The notes: generated by a model from the sequence alone, not told the origin. Positions 1-8,090 are shown, counted from the first letter of the stretch. The stretch is DNA of 18,860 bases from an uncultured Ruminococcus sp. (GCA_902766305.1 CACXDE010000189.1:1-18860); one strand, 5' to 3'. Program-made: numbers and translations.

Positions 1-71
1 CTGCGGAATAGGGATTCGAACCCCAACAAACAGAGTCAGAGTCTGTCGTGCTACCGTTACACAATTCCGCA
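1..71 (-). tRNA. tRNA-Gln (anticodon CTG)
   Basis: Read on the minus strand, a full cloverleaf folds. The acceptor stem is TGCGGAA (65-71 on the plus strand) with TTCCGCA (2-8). There is a short D arm, then anticodon stem ACAGA/TCTGT enclosing loop CTCTGAC with anticodon CTG, a 4-nt variable loop, and a T arm with TTCGAAT and a TGGGG/CCCTA stem. Position 1 supplies the discriminator G. Any encoded CCA would lie outside the window. The anticodon reads CAG glutamine codons. Confidence 0.95.
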
Positions 72-110
72 ATGTTTTATTAACTTATCTCTCTCCTGAG
101 AACAGTATTT

Positions 111-139
111 ATTATATCACTTCCTTTATGCTTTGTCAA
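111..139 (-). promoter_or_regulatory. Sigma-A-type promoter for tRNA-Gln
   Basis: On the minus strand, TTGACA (134-139) is followed by a 17-nt spacer and TATAAT (111-116). Both hexamers are perfect consensus at the ideal spacing. The expected start is near 104, about 33 nt before the 5' end of the tRNA. The T-rich stretch at 140-166 lies between this promoter and the upstream 136-codon gene. It may help end that gene's transcript, but no hairpin was seen there. Confidence 0.85.
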
Positions 140-166
140 TACCTTTTTTAAATTTTTTTTATTTTT

Positions 167-577
167 TCAAAACCAGTCTTCATCACTGCTATATGGATCT
201 TCTATCGAATCGCCATACTCTTCCTCTGCTTCAATAATCAAATGACGCACAGCCGGAATACCTATTTTATCCTTCTCTCCGACAATATAAGCAAAAACAT
301 TTTTAAGGGTAAGATTCTCAACAATACTCAAAATAACATCCGTAACCTCATACGATCTGAGGTTCATCGCAGACATGAGATATGCCTCTATCCTCCCGGC
401 AATGTCCTCCCTCAGCATCTCATAAGTATCCCACTGACGGTAGGCAAGCTCATACAGCTGTTTCAAAGCCACCATATTCTTAGGTTTTTCGCTGTATTCC
501 TCCAGAAATTTCACAAAATACTCCGCCAAATCCTCTGATTCCATGGATTCAGGTAATGATCTGAAGTCATTTTCCAA
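167..577 (-). CDS. Small acidic protein of unknown function
   Basis: A 136-residue soluble protein with no signal peptide or membrane segment and no family I recognise. It appears largely helical. The C-terminus is strongly acidic, ending in E/D/S residues before a final W-F. The start is TTG at 577, supported by a GGTGAG Shine-Dalgarno sequence about 5 nt upstream. The next in-frame ATG, at 544, would remove 11 residues and has no clear ribosome site. A plausible promoter lies at 611-639. The gene sits alone between tRNA-Gln and a repeat-rich gap, so context gives no functional clue. Coding is supported by the length of the open frame, the SD and the promoter; function is unknown. Confidence 0.7.
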   Translation of the reverse strand: MENDFRSLPESMESEDLAEYFVKFLEEYSEKPKNMVALKQLYELAYRQWDTYEMLREDIAGRIEAYLMSAMNLRSYEVTDVILSIVENLTLKNVFAYIVGEKDKIGIPAVRHLIIEAEEEYGDSIEDPYSSDEDWF

Positions 578-610
578 TGATGCTCACCGCCCAACAATAG
601 TCATACATAC

Positions 611-639
611 ATTTTAACTTATAATACACAATTTTGCAA
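611..639 (-). promoter_or_regulatory. Putative promoter of the 136-codon gene
   Basis: On the minus strand, TTGCAA (634-639), a 17-nt spacer and TAAAAT (611-616), ending 33 nt before the TTG start at 577. The -35 box matches consensus at 4 of 6 positions and the -10 box at 5 of 6. The surroundings are very AT-rich, so a chance match is possible. Confidence 0.5.
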
Positions 640-731
640 TAGCTTTTTTAAAAAAACATAAAATATTTTCACTATTATAATAAAATTCTATAAATAAACA
701 AATCAATAATCATCCTTTATCATTCACATAA

Positions 732-831
732 CCAGCGTGACGCTGAACCCAAAACAGTCTTACACTACTTTCCTCATTAAACCAATTTCCATGAATCACG
801 GGCGGTGCTCTTCCATTTTTGTTTCACCAAA
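732..831 (+). repeat. 100-bp dispersed repeat, copy 1
   Basis: Aligns without gaps to 18761-18860, with 78 identical positions of 100 counted by hand. The best-conserved blocks are the first 14 bases (CCAGCGTGACGCTG, near-palindromic), AGTCTTACA, TGAATCACGGGC and the TTTTTGTTTCACCAAA end. It lies in a 522-bp stretch (578-1099) with no gene. I see no open reading frame shared by the two copies. Confidence 0.8.
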
Positions 832-887
832 AAAATATTTATCGTAGCCAACTATAATCTTACACTTACCGCATAACCTTGTCACCC

Positions 888-920
888 TGAGCCGTCACAG
901 CTGTCATTCTGAGTGTGGAA
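888..920 (+). repeat. Degenerate fragment of a CATTCTGAG-type repeat
   Basis: Contains GTCACCCTGAG (882-892) and TGTCATTCTGAG (902-913). The second matches the left terminal inverted repeat of the longer element at 18491-18649. The rest of the element is not recognisable here, so this looks like a decayed or partial copy. Confidence 0.4.
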
Positions 921-947
921 AAATAGCTTCATCAACAGTCGTCGGCT

Positions 948-1018
948 GTCAGTTATAAGTTGACAGTTTAAAGTTTAACTTATAACTTACAACTGACAAC
1001 TTACAACTGACAACTGAC
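948..1018 (+). repeat. Converging heptanucleotide arrays forming a hairpin
   Basis: Four 7-bp units in reverse orientation (948-975: GTCAGTT, ATAAGTT, GACAGTT, TAAAGTT) are followed by six forward units (977-1018: AACTTAT, AACTTAC, AACTGAC, AACTTAC, AACTGAC, AACTGAC). The two arrays are mutually complementary. GTTATAAGTT (952-961) pairs perfectly with AACTTATAAC (977-986), and the outer GCTGTCAGTT (945-954) matches the complement of AACTGACAGC (1012-1021). A matching arrangement recurs at 18288-18315 and 18678-18719. Confidence 0.85.
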
Positions 1019-1050
1019 AGCTAAAGACTCTTTGCCGCTTGCATTCCTCA

Positions 1051-1075
1051 GAATTACAAGCATTATGTGTAATTC
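1051..1075 (-). terminator. Weak dyad downstream of metK
   Basis: GAATTAC (1051-1057) and GTAATTC (1069-1075) form a perfect 7-bp stem with an 11-nt loop, just past the metK stop on the minus strand. No T run follows, so this is at best a weak transcript-end or stability hairpin. Confidence 0.3.
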
Positions 1076-1099
1076 GTCAGATTCACTTATTAATATACA

Positions 1100-2293
1100 T
1101 CACTTTAAAAGAGCCTCAACAGCTTTTTTCAGTTCTTCCGTTCTGTTTGTCTTTTCCCATTCAACACCAAGATCTTCCCTGCCCATATGACCATATGCTG
1201 CAAGCTTGCGGTAAATAGGTTTTTTCAGATCAAGATCTCTGATGATGGCTGCCGGACGAAGGTCGAACACCATTGATACTGCCTTTGAAAGAATCTCATC
1301 GCTGACTTTACCTGTTCCGAAGCTGTCAACCATGATAGAAACCGGCTTTGCGACACCTATCGCATATGAGAGCTGTATCTCGCACTTGTCAGCAAGACCG
1401 GCTGCAACAACATTTTTAGCTGCCCATCTCGCCGCATATGCCGCGCTTCTGTCAACCTTTGTCGGGTCTTTTCCAGAAAATGCTCCGCCGCCGTGCCTCG
1501 AATATCCGCCGTATGTGTCAACAATGATCTTTCTGCCGGTAAGACCAGTATCCGCCGCCGGACCGCCGAGTACAAATCTTCCTGTCGGATTGACAAGTAT
1601 CCTCGTTTTATCATCCATCAGTTCCATAGGTATTACAGGCTTGATAACCTTCTCTACAAGATCAATTCTTATCTGATCTATAGTTACCTCTTCTGCGTGC
1701 TGAGTAGAAATAAGTACAGTATCTATTCTTACAGGCTTATTATCCTCGTATTCTACAGTTACCTGAGTTTTTCCGTCCGGTCTAAGATACGGCAACACCC
1801 AATCCTTACGAACTTTAGTAAGCTGTTTTGCAAGCTTGTGAGCAAGCGATATGGGAAGCGGCATATATTCCGGAGTTTCATTGCAGGCAAAACCGAACAT
1901 GATACCCTGATCTCCGGCACCTGTAATATTGAGCTGATCCTGCTCCCCTTCTCTTACCTCATAGGAATTATCCACTCCCATTGCAATATCAGGCGACTGC
2001 GAATCAATGGATGAAATGATAGCACAGGTATTGCCGTTAAATCCGCATTCAGGTCTGTTATAGCCTATAGAATTTATAACCTCTCTTGCAATACTGTCAA
2101 TGTCCGCATAACAGGTTGTATTTATTTCTCCCATTACATGAATAAGACCTGTTGTCGCACTGACTTCACAGGCAACATGAGCCTCCGGATCCTTTTCAAG
2201 TATCGTGTCAAGCACTGCATCAGATATCTGATCGCAAACCTTATCGGGATGTCCCTCAGTAACAGACTCTGATGTAAACAAAAACTTTCCCAT
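1100..2293 (-). CDS. metK: S-adenosylmethionine synthetase
   Basis: Cytosolic enzyme making S-adenosylmethionine from ATP and methionine, the methyl donor for reactions such as that of RsmD encoded in this window. It has 397 residues, the usual full family length. The N-terminal signature [12 protein letters not shown] (14-25) carries the catalytic His15 and metal-ligand Asp17. The GAGDQG signature is at 125-130 and the glycine-rich P-loop-like segment beginning [10 protein letters not shown] at 268. The ATG at 2293 has a GGAG ribosome site a few bases upstream. It is the last gene of a three-gene unit, 12 bp after the acyltransferase stop. No SAM riboswitch was seen in the operon leader at 3883-3957. 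Identification is secure. Confidence 0.98.
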   Translation of the reverse strand: MGKFLFTSESVTEGHPDKVCDQISDAVLDTILEKDPEAHVACEVSATTGLIHVMGEINTTCYADIDSIAREVINSIGYNRPECGFNGNTCAIISSIDSQSPDIAMGVDNSYEVREGEQDQLNITGAGDQGIMFGFACNETPEYMPLPISLAHKLAKQLTKVRKDWVLPYLRPDGKTQVTVEYEDNKPVRIDTVLISTQHAEEVTIDQIRIDLVEKVIKPVIPMELMDDKTRILVNPTGRFVLGGPAADTGLTGRKIIVDTYGGYSRHGGGAFSGKDPTKVDRSAAYAARWAAKNVVAAGLADKCEIQLSYAIGVAKPVSIMVDSFGTGKVSDEILSKAVSMVFDLRPAAIIRDLDLKKPIYRKLAAYGHMGREDLGVEWEKTNRTEELKKAVEALLK

Positions 2294-2305
2294 TTTTCCT
2301 TCTCC

Positions 2306-3358
2306 TTAATTTTTTATCTTACCCGCCTTTAATCTGCCTTCAAGCTTGTCAAATCCTTTATCGACAAGCCCCATAAGAAAATGAAAGACAAGTGATATAA
2401 CAATAGTAACTGCAAAACAGACCGCAAAATACAGCATCTTTGGCTGGATCACATCTTTTAGTATAATCATAGGCAGTCTCTGCAAAATATATATTTCAAA
2501 CACATATTTGCCGAAAAACGCCAGAACAGGATTTCCTATCTTAAGCTTCATAGTAAGCAAAAGCATACAAATCACAAAGCCAATTACCAATATCTCTAAA
2601 CTAAAAATATTATACCTTGTCCGGTCTCCGGCAAAAACCAGATAAGCCGCTGAAATAACTGCCAAAACATACAGCCACTGATGCTTTTTCATAGACGCAA
2701 ACAGTTTTGAACCAACAACAGCATAGATCATTCCCATAGGATATACTATACACGTACTGTACCAGTATCTCTTGCGCAGGAAGCTGAGAGCAACTACAAA
2801 AGCAATTGTCAGCAGAAATACCGCAACAACTGTCGGACCGGGCCTCCGTCTGCATATTTTCGCACCTATAAACGTCAGTACATACAGAACTAATGTATCA
2901 AAGATATACCAGTTGCTATTGCCCAGTCCGTCCCAGCCTATGAACGAAAGCAGGATCTTCCCGGCTGTCAGCTCATTTCCCATACAGATATTTGCAATAA
3001 GATACAAAAGCACCGCCGTCATGAAATGAAATAAAAGCCTTGGAAAACGTCTCAGTAAAATCGAATTTACATACTTATCGCCTTTCTTCATTATGGAAAG
3101 CATAATACCGTATCCGGAATAAAACAAGAAAGAAACAACTATCAGCTGGTTCATCCATACGCTGAAATCCTTATACGTATAGTCAAATGCTTCATACTCT
3201 ATATACTGTTCAAAATGCCGCATGAATACTAAAAGAACAAAAAAACCGTTTATACATACAGTCTGTTCTCTGGATATATAGTCATCATTAAAGCTTTTGA
3301 AATGAGGCTTCATGCCTATTATAAAAAAAACGAAGGCAGCTAAAAGAACAATACTCAT
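2306..3358 (-). CDS. Membrane acyltransferase (acyltransferase family 3-like)
   Basis: A 350-residue integral membrane protein with roughly nine or ten hydrophobic segments, resembling the acyltransferase-3 (OafA/YrhL) family. These enzymes transfer acyl groups to extracytoplasmic glycans, lipids or peptides. Supporting features are the INGFFVLLVFMRHFEQY segment (36-52), where the family carries its conserved His (here His48); SGYG (81-84); the basic RRFPRLLF stretch (103-110); and a later GNSNWYIF segment before a membrane helix. The family assignment rests on this general pattern, so it is moderate, and the acceptor substrate cannot be read from the sequence. The stop lies 12 bp before metK and the start 2 bp after the cyclophilin stop, so it is probably co-transcribed and translationally coupled. 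Confidence 0.7.
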   Translation of the reverse strand: MSIVLLAAFVFFIIGMKPHFKSFNDDYISREQTVCINGFFVLLVFMRHFEQYIEYEAFDYTYKDFSVWMNQLIVVSFLFYSGYGIMLSIMKKGDKYVNSILLRRFPRLLFHFMTAVLLYLIANICMGNELTAGKILLSFIGWDGLGNSNWYIFDTLVLYVLTFIGAKICRRRPGPTVVAVFLLTIAFVVALSFLRKRYWYSTCIVYPMGMIYAVVGSKLFASMKKHQWLYVLAVISAAYLVFAGDRTRYNIFSLEILVIGFVICMLLLTMKLKIGNPVLAFFGKYVFEIYILQRLPMIILKDVIQPKMLYFAVCFAVTIVISLVFHFLMGLVDKGFDKLEGRLKAGKIKN

Positions 3359-3360
3359 AT

Positions 3361-3882
3361 TCAGAATTTCTCCGGCTCGGGGTAGCTCACTCCGAAAGTC
3401 TCAACCGTAACCTTCTTCATAATCTGCGGGTCGAGCGGCTTGTCTGCCATATCGGTATCGCACTCTGCGATCTTATTGACAACATCCATTCCTTCTGTTA
3501 CTTTTCCGAAAGCTGCATACTGACCATCAAGATGAGGCGCAGCCTTGTGCATTATAAAGAACTGTGATCCGGCAGAGTTAGGCATCATAGCTCTTGCCAT
3601 TGAAAGAACTCCCTCTGTATGCTTGAGATCATTTCTGAAGCCGTTTCCGGCAAATTCACCCCTTATGTGATAACCGGGTCCGCCTGTACCATTTCCCACA
3701 GGACATCCGCCCTGAAGCATGAAATTGTAGATTACTCTGTGAAAAGCAAGTCCGTTATAAAAGCCCTTCTGTATCAGGCTTATAAAGTTTCTTACTGTAT
3801 TAGGTGCTGTCTGAGGATAAAGCTCTGCCTTTATAACATCACCGTTTTCCATCTCAATAGTTACAACAGGATTCTGTGCCAT
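3361..3882 (-). CDS. Cyclophilin-type peptidyl-prolyl cis-trans isomerase
   Basis: A 173-residue single-domain cyclophilin, an enzyme that interconverts cis and trans prolyl bonds and so helps protein folding. FHRVIYNFMLQGG (47-59) holds the catalytic Arg49 and the Phe54, Met55 and Gln57 of the active site. SAGSQFFI (103-110) and HLDGQYAAFG (117-126) complete the fold signature. There is no signal peptide or lipobox, so it is cytosolic. The ATG at 3882 is preceded by CGGAGG with 8-nt spacing. It is the first gene of the unit with the acyltransferase and metK, under the promoter at 3958-3986. Confidence 0.95.
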   Translation of the reverse strand: MAQNPVVTIEMENGDVIKAELYPQTAPNTVRNFISLIQKGFYNGLAFHRVIYNFMLQGGCPVGNGTGGPGYHIRGEFAGNGFRNDLKHTEGVLSMARAMMPNSAGSQFFIMHKAAPHLDGQYAAFGKVTEGMDVVNKIAECDTDMADKPLDPQIMKKVTVETFGVSYPEPEKF

Positions 3883-3957
3883 TTCAAATACCTCCGATTT
3901 TGTTTATCGCTGTTAACCCAAACTGTCTTATGAAAATGATATCAACAGCCAACTAAT

Positions 3958-3986
3958 ATAATATCCTATTTGTGTCAGATATTCAA
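3958..3986 (-). promoter_or_regulatory. Promoter of the cyclophilin-acyltransferase-metK unit
   Basis: On the minus strand, TTGAAT (3981-3986), a 17-nt spacer and TATTAT (3958-3963). The -35 box matches at 4 of 6 positions and the -10 box at 5 of 6. It lies about 75 nt before the cyclophilin ATG. The short leader shows no riboswitch-like fold. Confidence 0.55.
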
Positions 3987-4055
3987 CACAGATTCAAACT
4001 TTCAGCATTTTGTACAATTATTTCTTAGTTATATTGGTAAGCTGATACATAGCGT

Positions 4056-5927
4056 TTATCCCAATTCCTTATGATAGGTTTCAAGTATTCTTCTTGAATA
4101 CTCAGAGAATGACATATTGCTCCAATCGTTAGTCGAATATCCCCCGTCAAGACTGAACGCAAAATTCAATTCCTGATTTGCAAAATATATTCCGGGAGTT
4201 ACAACAGACTGATAATTATTCCTTGCAGTTTCATACACGGAATTAAATCTGTTGACATCAAGTCTGCCCGAATCTGCAATGCGTTTCAGCGCCGCTTCAT
4301 ATTCATCAGTAAGAAAAGCATTGCTGCTGAGAATTGCGCTTTTTATAAGCGGATTAGCCTGAGAATTTCCCGCGCCCTCTGCCCTGCCTGAATAAGGAGA
4401 AGGCTTTGTCATGCCTGTTTTGTCAGGATTATAGCCGTATGTCAGACCTAAGGTTCTGTCATTATCATACGGAATGAAGATTGCTTTTCCGTTGTCTTTT
4501 CTGAAATATATGTAATGATTATTGTAATTGTTCCTGATATCGTCAGGATCACCGGCAAAATAGCTTGCTGCCAGAAAGTTTGCAAAATACTCTGTATCCA
4601 CAACACTGTCAATGCTTGCCCTGTCGGTTCTTGAGTTAATTACATTCAACATATTGACAAGAGCCGAATGATTTGAAGATTTTTCATTTGTCTTTAGATT
4701 GAAATTGAATTTTGCACCAGTATCCTTGTCATCCACACCGAAAGTAACCTGATTTGCAACGTAGTTACACGGCTTCATAGTCCAACCGCATTTATACAGG
4801 TCTCCTCCAAGAGCAGATTCCGGCAGGTGCTTTTCAAGAAACAGTTCGTCAACAGGCTCATATATCTTCAAAACTCCAAAATTTGCTCCGTTCATTACAA
4901 ACTGTGTCAGCCCTATCTTCTGCGCTAAGACGCCGTTTTCGCTGAACATTTCACTTGCATATATTTCCCTTATCTGAGTATCGTCATAGCAGCTGTTCCA
5001 CTTTATATCCATTTTTTTAAGTGTCGCAAACCGGCGGTTTTTACGCTGTTTTCTTTCCTCGCTGCTTGCCCATACCTTTGCCTCGCTGCCATAGTAATCC
5101 TTATCATCAAAGGTTTCATTGAAGCTTATCTTATAGTGCGATATGTTCTGTGCACCGCTTTGATCAAACACAGGAGTCAGGGACATATTGCCCTTAAGCC
5201 GTATGCCGACTTCCTTTATAGTATAGCTTTGTCCGTTTACAGTTACAGTCATATCCGCCTTGCGGTATATCGGCGATTTGGATTTTTTTCTTTTGTATGT
5301 ATAATAGTCGTTCTGGAGTTTATCAAGCTCTGTTTTTGGTATATCAATACTTACAGTTACTCTGTTTGCAAGATTAAACAGACTGTTAAACAGATTTATA
5401 TCACCAACGCTGCTGTTATCAACAGCCGGCTGAGGTGCTGGCTGAGGCGAAGGGTTTACCGAAGGAGCGGAAGCTGTCTGAGTACCTGTCTGTGAAGCAG
5501 GCTTGCTTGACTGAACTGCTGACGCTTGGTTTTTTGATGCCTGTGCAGTGCTGCTGCTTTGCTGAGCATTACTTTTAGCAGTCTGTACTGATGAAGTATT
5601 TTTCTTAGATACCTCCGGTGAAGCTTTCGATGATGTTTTTGATGAAGCCTCAGACCGCTTGCTGCTGACATTCGACGATTGCTGAGAAGAGGACAAAAGT
5701 TCAGAAGAACCGTCTGACGAAACAGTGCTATTTGTTATAACATCACCGCTTGTTTCCGCAGCGGAAGTATTTTCATTCTCGGCAGTCTCTGTTTCTTCAG
5801 ATGAGATCTGTTCAATTTGAGAAGCCGGTAATTCTTCATCTTTGCTTCCGGATTCATTTGTACAGGCCGGAAGCATGCTTAATATCAGTAAAAACACTAC
5901 AGCCAATAATAATCTGCGTTTATTCAT
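4056..5927 (-). CDS. CotH-family (spore-coat kinase-like) lipoprotein
   Basis: A 623-residue exported lipoprotein. A basic N-terminus and hydrophobic stretch lead to the lipobox LPAC, with the lipidated Cys22. Residues 23-172 are a Ser/Ala/Gln/Lys-rich low-complexity linker that would span the wall. Residues about 185-520 match the CotH fold: IRLKGN (242-247), NFGVLKIYEPVDE (349-361), a probable catalytic loop with Asp460-Asp463 and Asn466-Asn470, and metal-binding IPYDND (485-490). The founding member, Bacillus CotH, phosphorylates spore-coat proteins; in Clostridia, CotH proteins also occur on the cell surface. Activity here is inferred. The ATG has an extended GAGGTGAT ribosome site. The gene lies 94 bp downstream of the transglutaminase-like gene, with a hairpin between. 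Confidence 0.85.
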   Translation of the reverse strand: MNKRRLLLAVVFLLILSMLPACTNESGSKDEELPASQIEQISSEETETAENENTSAAETSGDVITNSTVSSDGSSELLSSSQQSSNVSSKRSEASSKTSSKASPEVSKKNTSSVQTAKSNAQQSSSTAQASKNQASAVQSSKPASQTGTQTASAPSVNPSPQPAPQPAVDNSSVGDINLFNSLFNLANRVTVSIDIPKTELDKLQNDYYTYKRKKSKSPIYRKADMTVTVNGQSYTIKEVGIRLKGNMSLTPVFDQSGAQNISHYKISFNETFDDKDYYGSEAKVWASSEERKQRKNRRFATLKKMDIKWNSCYDDTQIREIYASEMFSENGVLAQKIGLTQFVMNGANFGVLKIYEPVDELFLEKHLPESALGGDLYKCGWTMKPCNYVANQVTFGVDDKDTGAKFNFNLKTNEKSSNHSALVNMLNVINSRTDRASIDSVVDTEYFANFLAASYFAGDPDDIRNNYNNHYIYFRKDNGKAIFIPYDNDRTLGLTYGYNPDKTGMTKPSPYSGRAEGAGNSQANPLIKSAILSSNAFLTDEYEAALKRIADSGRLDVNRFNSVYETARNNYQSVVTPGIYFANQELNFAFSLDGGYSTNDWSNMSFSEYSRRILETYHKELG

Positions 5928-5961
5928 ACATTATCACCTCATATGCAGTTGCTGTAAAATA

Positions 5962-5995
5962 ATTTCCTGCTCTGAAACGCATCACAGCAGGAAAT
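5962..5995 (-). terminator. Intercistronic hairpin between transglutaminase-like gene and cotH-like gene
   Basis: ATTTCCTGCT (5962-5971) and AGCAGGAAAT (5986-5995) make a perfect 10-bp stem with a 14-nt loop. On the minus strand it is followed only by TATTTTAC, so termination would be partial. It may lower CotH-like expression relative to the upstream gene or stabilise the upstream mRNA. Confidence 0.5.
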
Positions 5996-6021
5996 AAATC
6001 TTCGTTTAATTCTATATTCCA

Positions 6022-7365
6022 TCAGGACTCAGGATCAGAAAGTTTTATCCTCACCGTCCGTCGTCTTGCATTCTCAGTAAGATGGCAGTGACTTGTATCA
6101 AAAACCGCCTTACCGACATAATTGTTTACCCTCTCAATGCAGTCATAAAACCTGTGTCCGCCGTTTTTAAGCATAACATTCATAAAATCATCATAGCGCA
6201 CATCATCTTCTATCAGAATATACAACAGATGTTCTCCTTTAGTATACAGATCATATACCTTGTCGGCGATATCATCATCCGCCTTATCGTCAAGACCGCT
6301 CACAACAACACCTTCACGGTAATAGTAATTCATATCGACCGAATCACATTCCGGAATGAAGAAGTTATAGCTTGAATCTTCACTGACGGCTGATTCATCT
6401 ATTATCGGATCAGGAGTATGATCTGTACCCATAGACTCCGCTGTAAGATTAAAGAAGTCATAGCCATGATCTGTTTCATCTGAATCATCCCATGTGCTGT
6501 CAAGCTGATACCACTTATCACCAAGATTGACAAGATTCCACATATGACGTTCGGGAACATTTTCTTCTCCCTCGCCCATTCCCCTGATCGTCACACTGTC
6601 AACACCGGCAAGCCTCAGCAGAAGCATCATAGCTTTGGAATAGCCCTCGCATACCGCCTGTCCTTCAACGACTGCGCCGTATGCGCTGAAATACTGCCAT
6701 CCATCGTCAATGGAATCAACACCCTTCTTATAACTGCATTTATCAAGGAGCTTATCATGAAGAATCTTCTCACGTTCATATTCTCCGTCAGCGGCAGTTA
6801 TACCGGACAGCATTTCACTGAGAGCCTCATTAAATGACTTGATATACAGCTCGCACTGATTACCGGACAAAACCGAGTAGCATTCAACATAGGTTTTATT
6901 TTTACCGCTGTGATACCCAAAATAATTGTCTATCCAGAAAACCTCAGGATGATCACAAAGATAGGCATTAATAGCAATGTTGATATCATCGGAAGAAAAT
7001 TCCGCACCCTCAACCTCTACTGTCTTTGTTTTGTATCTCCCGTCATCTGTCATTTCGTCAGAGATCCTGTAAACCGACTCATCAAGCTTTTCATAAAGAA
7101 CCCTGAGATTTTCATTGACCAGAGCGTCATAGGCGTGGGCTGAAAAATCAACATCCTTCTGCGAAGTATCAGCAGACGCTCCCCCTATCCTGCTGTATTC
7201 CCTTGAACTTTCCTGTTTTGACGGTATAAAAGGTATATGTACGGAACTATTTTCATTTTGAGAACCGGACAGCTCCTGATAAGCGTACATAGCTACAGCG
7301 CCTGCAAGCACCGCCAGAGACACAAACAATAAAATTACAAAAAATCCTGATAAGGTTTTCTTCAT
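6022..7365 (-). CDS. Membrane-anchored transglutaminase-like protein
   Basis: A 447-residue protein from the ATG at 7365, chosen because AAGGA lies about 10 nt upstream and a normal signal anchor follows directly. An in-frame ATG at 7416 would add 17 residues ahead of the signal. Residues 7-30 form one membrane segment; the rest is probably outside the cell. The Cys-His-Asp triad of the transglutaminase/protease superfamily is intact: Cys239 in GQAVCEGYS, His274 in ERHMWN and Asp289 in YQLDSTWDD. The preceding SAYGAVVEG (227-235) is typical of bacterial members. Such proteins can cross-link, cleave or only bind peptides, and the substrate is unknown. The C-terminal 130 residues match no domain I recognise. 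It is adjacent to the CotH-like gene. Confidence 0.85.
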   Translation of the reverse strand: MKKTLSGFFVILLFVSLAVLAGAVAMYAYQELSGSQNENSSVHIPFIPSKQESSREYSRIGGASADTSQKDVDFSAHAYDALVNENLRVLYEKLDESVYRISDEMTDDGRYKTKTVEVEGAEFSSDDINIAINAYLCDHPEVFWIDNYFGYHSGKNKTYVECYSVLSGNQCELYIKSFNEALSEMLSGITAADGEYEREKILHDKLLDKCSYKKGVDSIDDGWQYFSAYGAVVEGQAVCEGYSKAMMLLLRLAGVDSVTIRGMGEGEENVPERHMWNLVNLGDKWYQLDSTWDDSDETDHGYDFFNLTAESMGTDHTPDPIIDESAVSEDSSYNFFIPECDSVDMNYYYREGVVVSGLDDKADDDIADKVYDLYTKGEHLLYILIEDDVRYDDFMNVMLKNGGHRFYDCIERVNNYVGKAVFDTSHCHLTENARRRTVRIKLSDPES

Positions 7366-7482
7366 AAACAATTCATCCTTATTCTGTAAACGGCTTACTA
7401 CAGTCTCCCCCCGCACTTTATACTGTGCAAAGACACACCGGAAATCACCGGCATTATTTCAGGATCAGCATTCACACTGCTT

Positions 7483-8055
7483 TCAGGCATTTCTTCTTTG
7501 ACGTGAAGAGGGTCTGCGGGTGCCGCTGCTGCCGCCCTGGGTCTGATAATTCTTAAGTCCCTCTCTTGTCTTTTTCAGATCGGCAAGATTCTTTGAAAGT
7601 TCATCATCAGCCTTTTTCATAAGACCGTCAAGGTACGCATTCGCTGCACCCTTTATCTCAGCGGCCTGTTTATCAGCCTGAGCGATAATATCGTTTGCAC
7701 GTGTCTGTGCACGAAGAACTATCTCATTCTGCTGAACAAGTGCCTCTGCCTTTTCCTCAGCCTGCTTTACAGTGAACTTTGCTTTCTCCTCAGCCTGCTG
7801 AATCATATTCTTTGATCTGTCCTCAGCTTCCTGAACAATATCCTCTGCCTCGCTTTTTGATTTATTGATAATATTTGTTCTGTCAGCAGCGATGTTTTTT
7901 GCCTGTTTGAGTTCGATCGGAAGATTTGATCTCATATCATCTATGATCTCTTTAACTCTTTCAGTATTGATAACAGTTTTTCCTCCGCTGAGCGGTATAG
8001 TAAAAGCCTCGTCCACCAATTCCTGAAGTTCATCAATAAGCGCTTCAATTTTCAT
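7483..8055 (-). CDS. Coiled-coil protein (DivIVA/ATP-synthase b-like), function unknown
   Basis: A 190-residue soluble protein dominated by a continuous charged helix, about residues 50-165, rich in Ala, Glu, Lys and Gln with repeated AEEKA-type motifs. This resembles DivIVA-like scaffolds and the b subunit of ATP synthase, and homologues are often given vague ATPase-like names. No membrane segment or nucleotide-binding motif is present. The N-terminal 45 residues look globular, and the C-terminal tail is Gly/Ser/Arg-rich and basic. The ATG at 8055 has an AAGGAG ribosome site at 9 nt. It lies 107 bp downstream of coaD in the same orientation. A structural or membrane-curvature role is possible but not shown. 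Confidence 0.75.
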   Translation of the reverse strand: MKIEALIDELQELVDEAFTIPLSGGKTVINTERVKEIIDDMRSNLPIELKQAKNIAADRTNIINKSKSEAEDIVQEAEDRSKNMIQQAEEKAKFTVKQAEEKAEALVQQNEIVLRAQTRANDIIAQADKQAAEIKGAANAYLDGLMKKADDELSKNLADLKKTREGLKNYQTQGGSSGTRRPSSRQRRNA

Positions 8056-8090
8056 CTCTGTCTTCTCCTTCTCAATTATTTTTACTTACT

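Noticed and set aside
1493..2014. A 173-codon plus-strand open frame antisense to metK
   Set aside because: It is a shadow of the well-supported metK frame, with no start signal or recognisable family.
3883..4055. Possible SAM riboswitch ahead of the metK unit
   Set aside because: The leader from the predicted promoter is only about 70 nt and shows no multi-helix junction or terminator.
5136..5495. A 119-codon plus-strand open frame antisense to the CotH-like gene
   Set aside because: Frame shadow of a clear lipoprotein gene; Cys- and Tyr-rich composition is typical of antisense translation.
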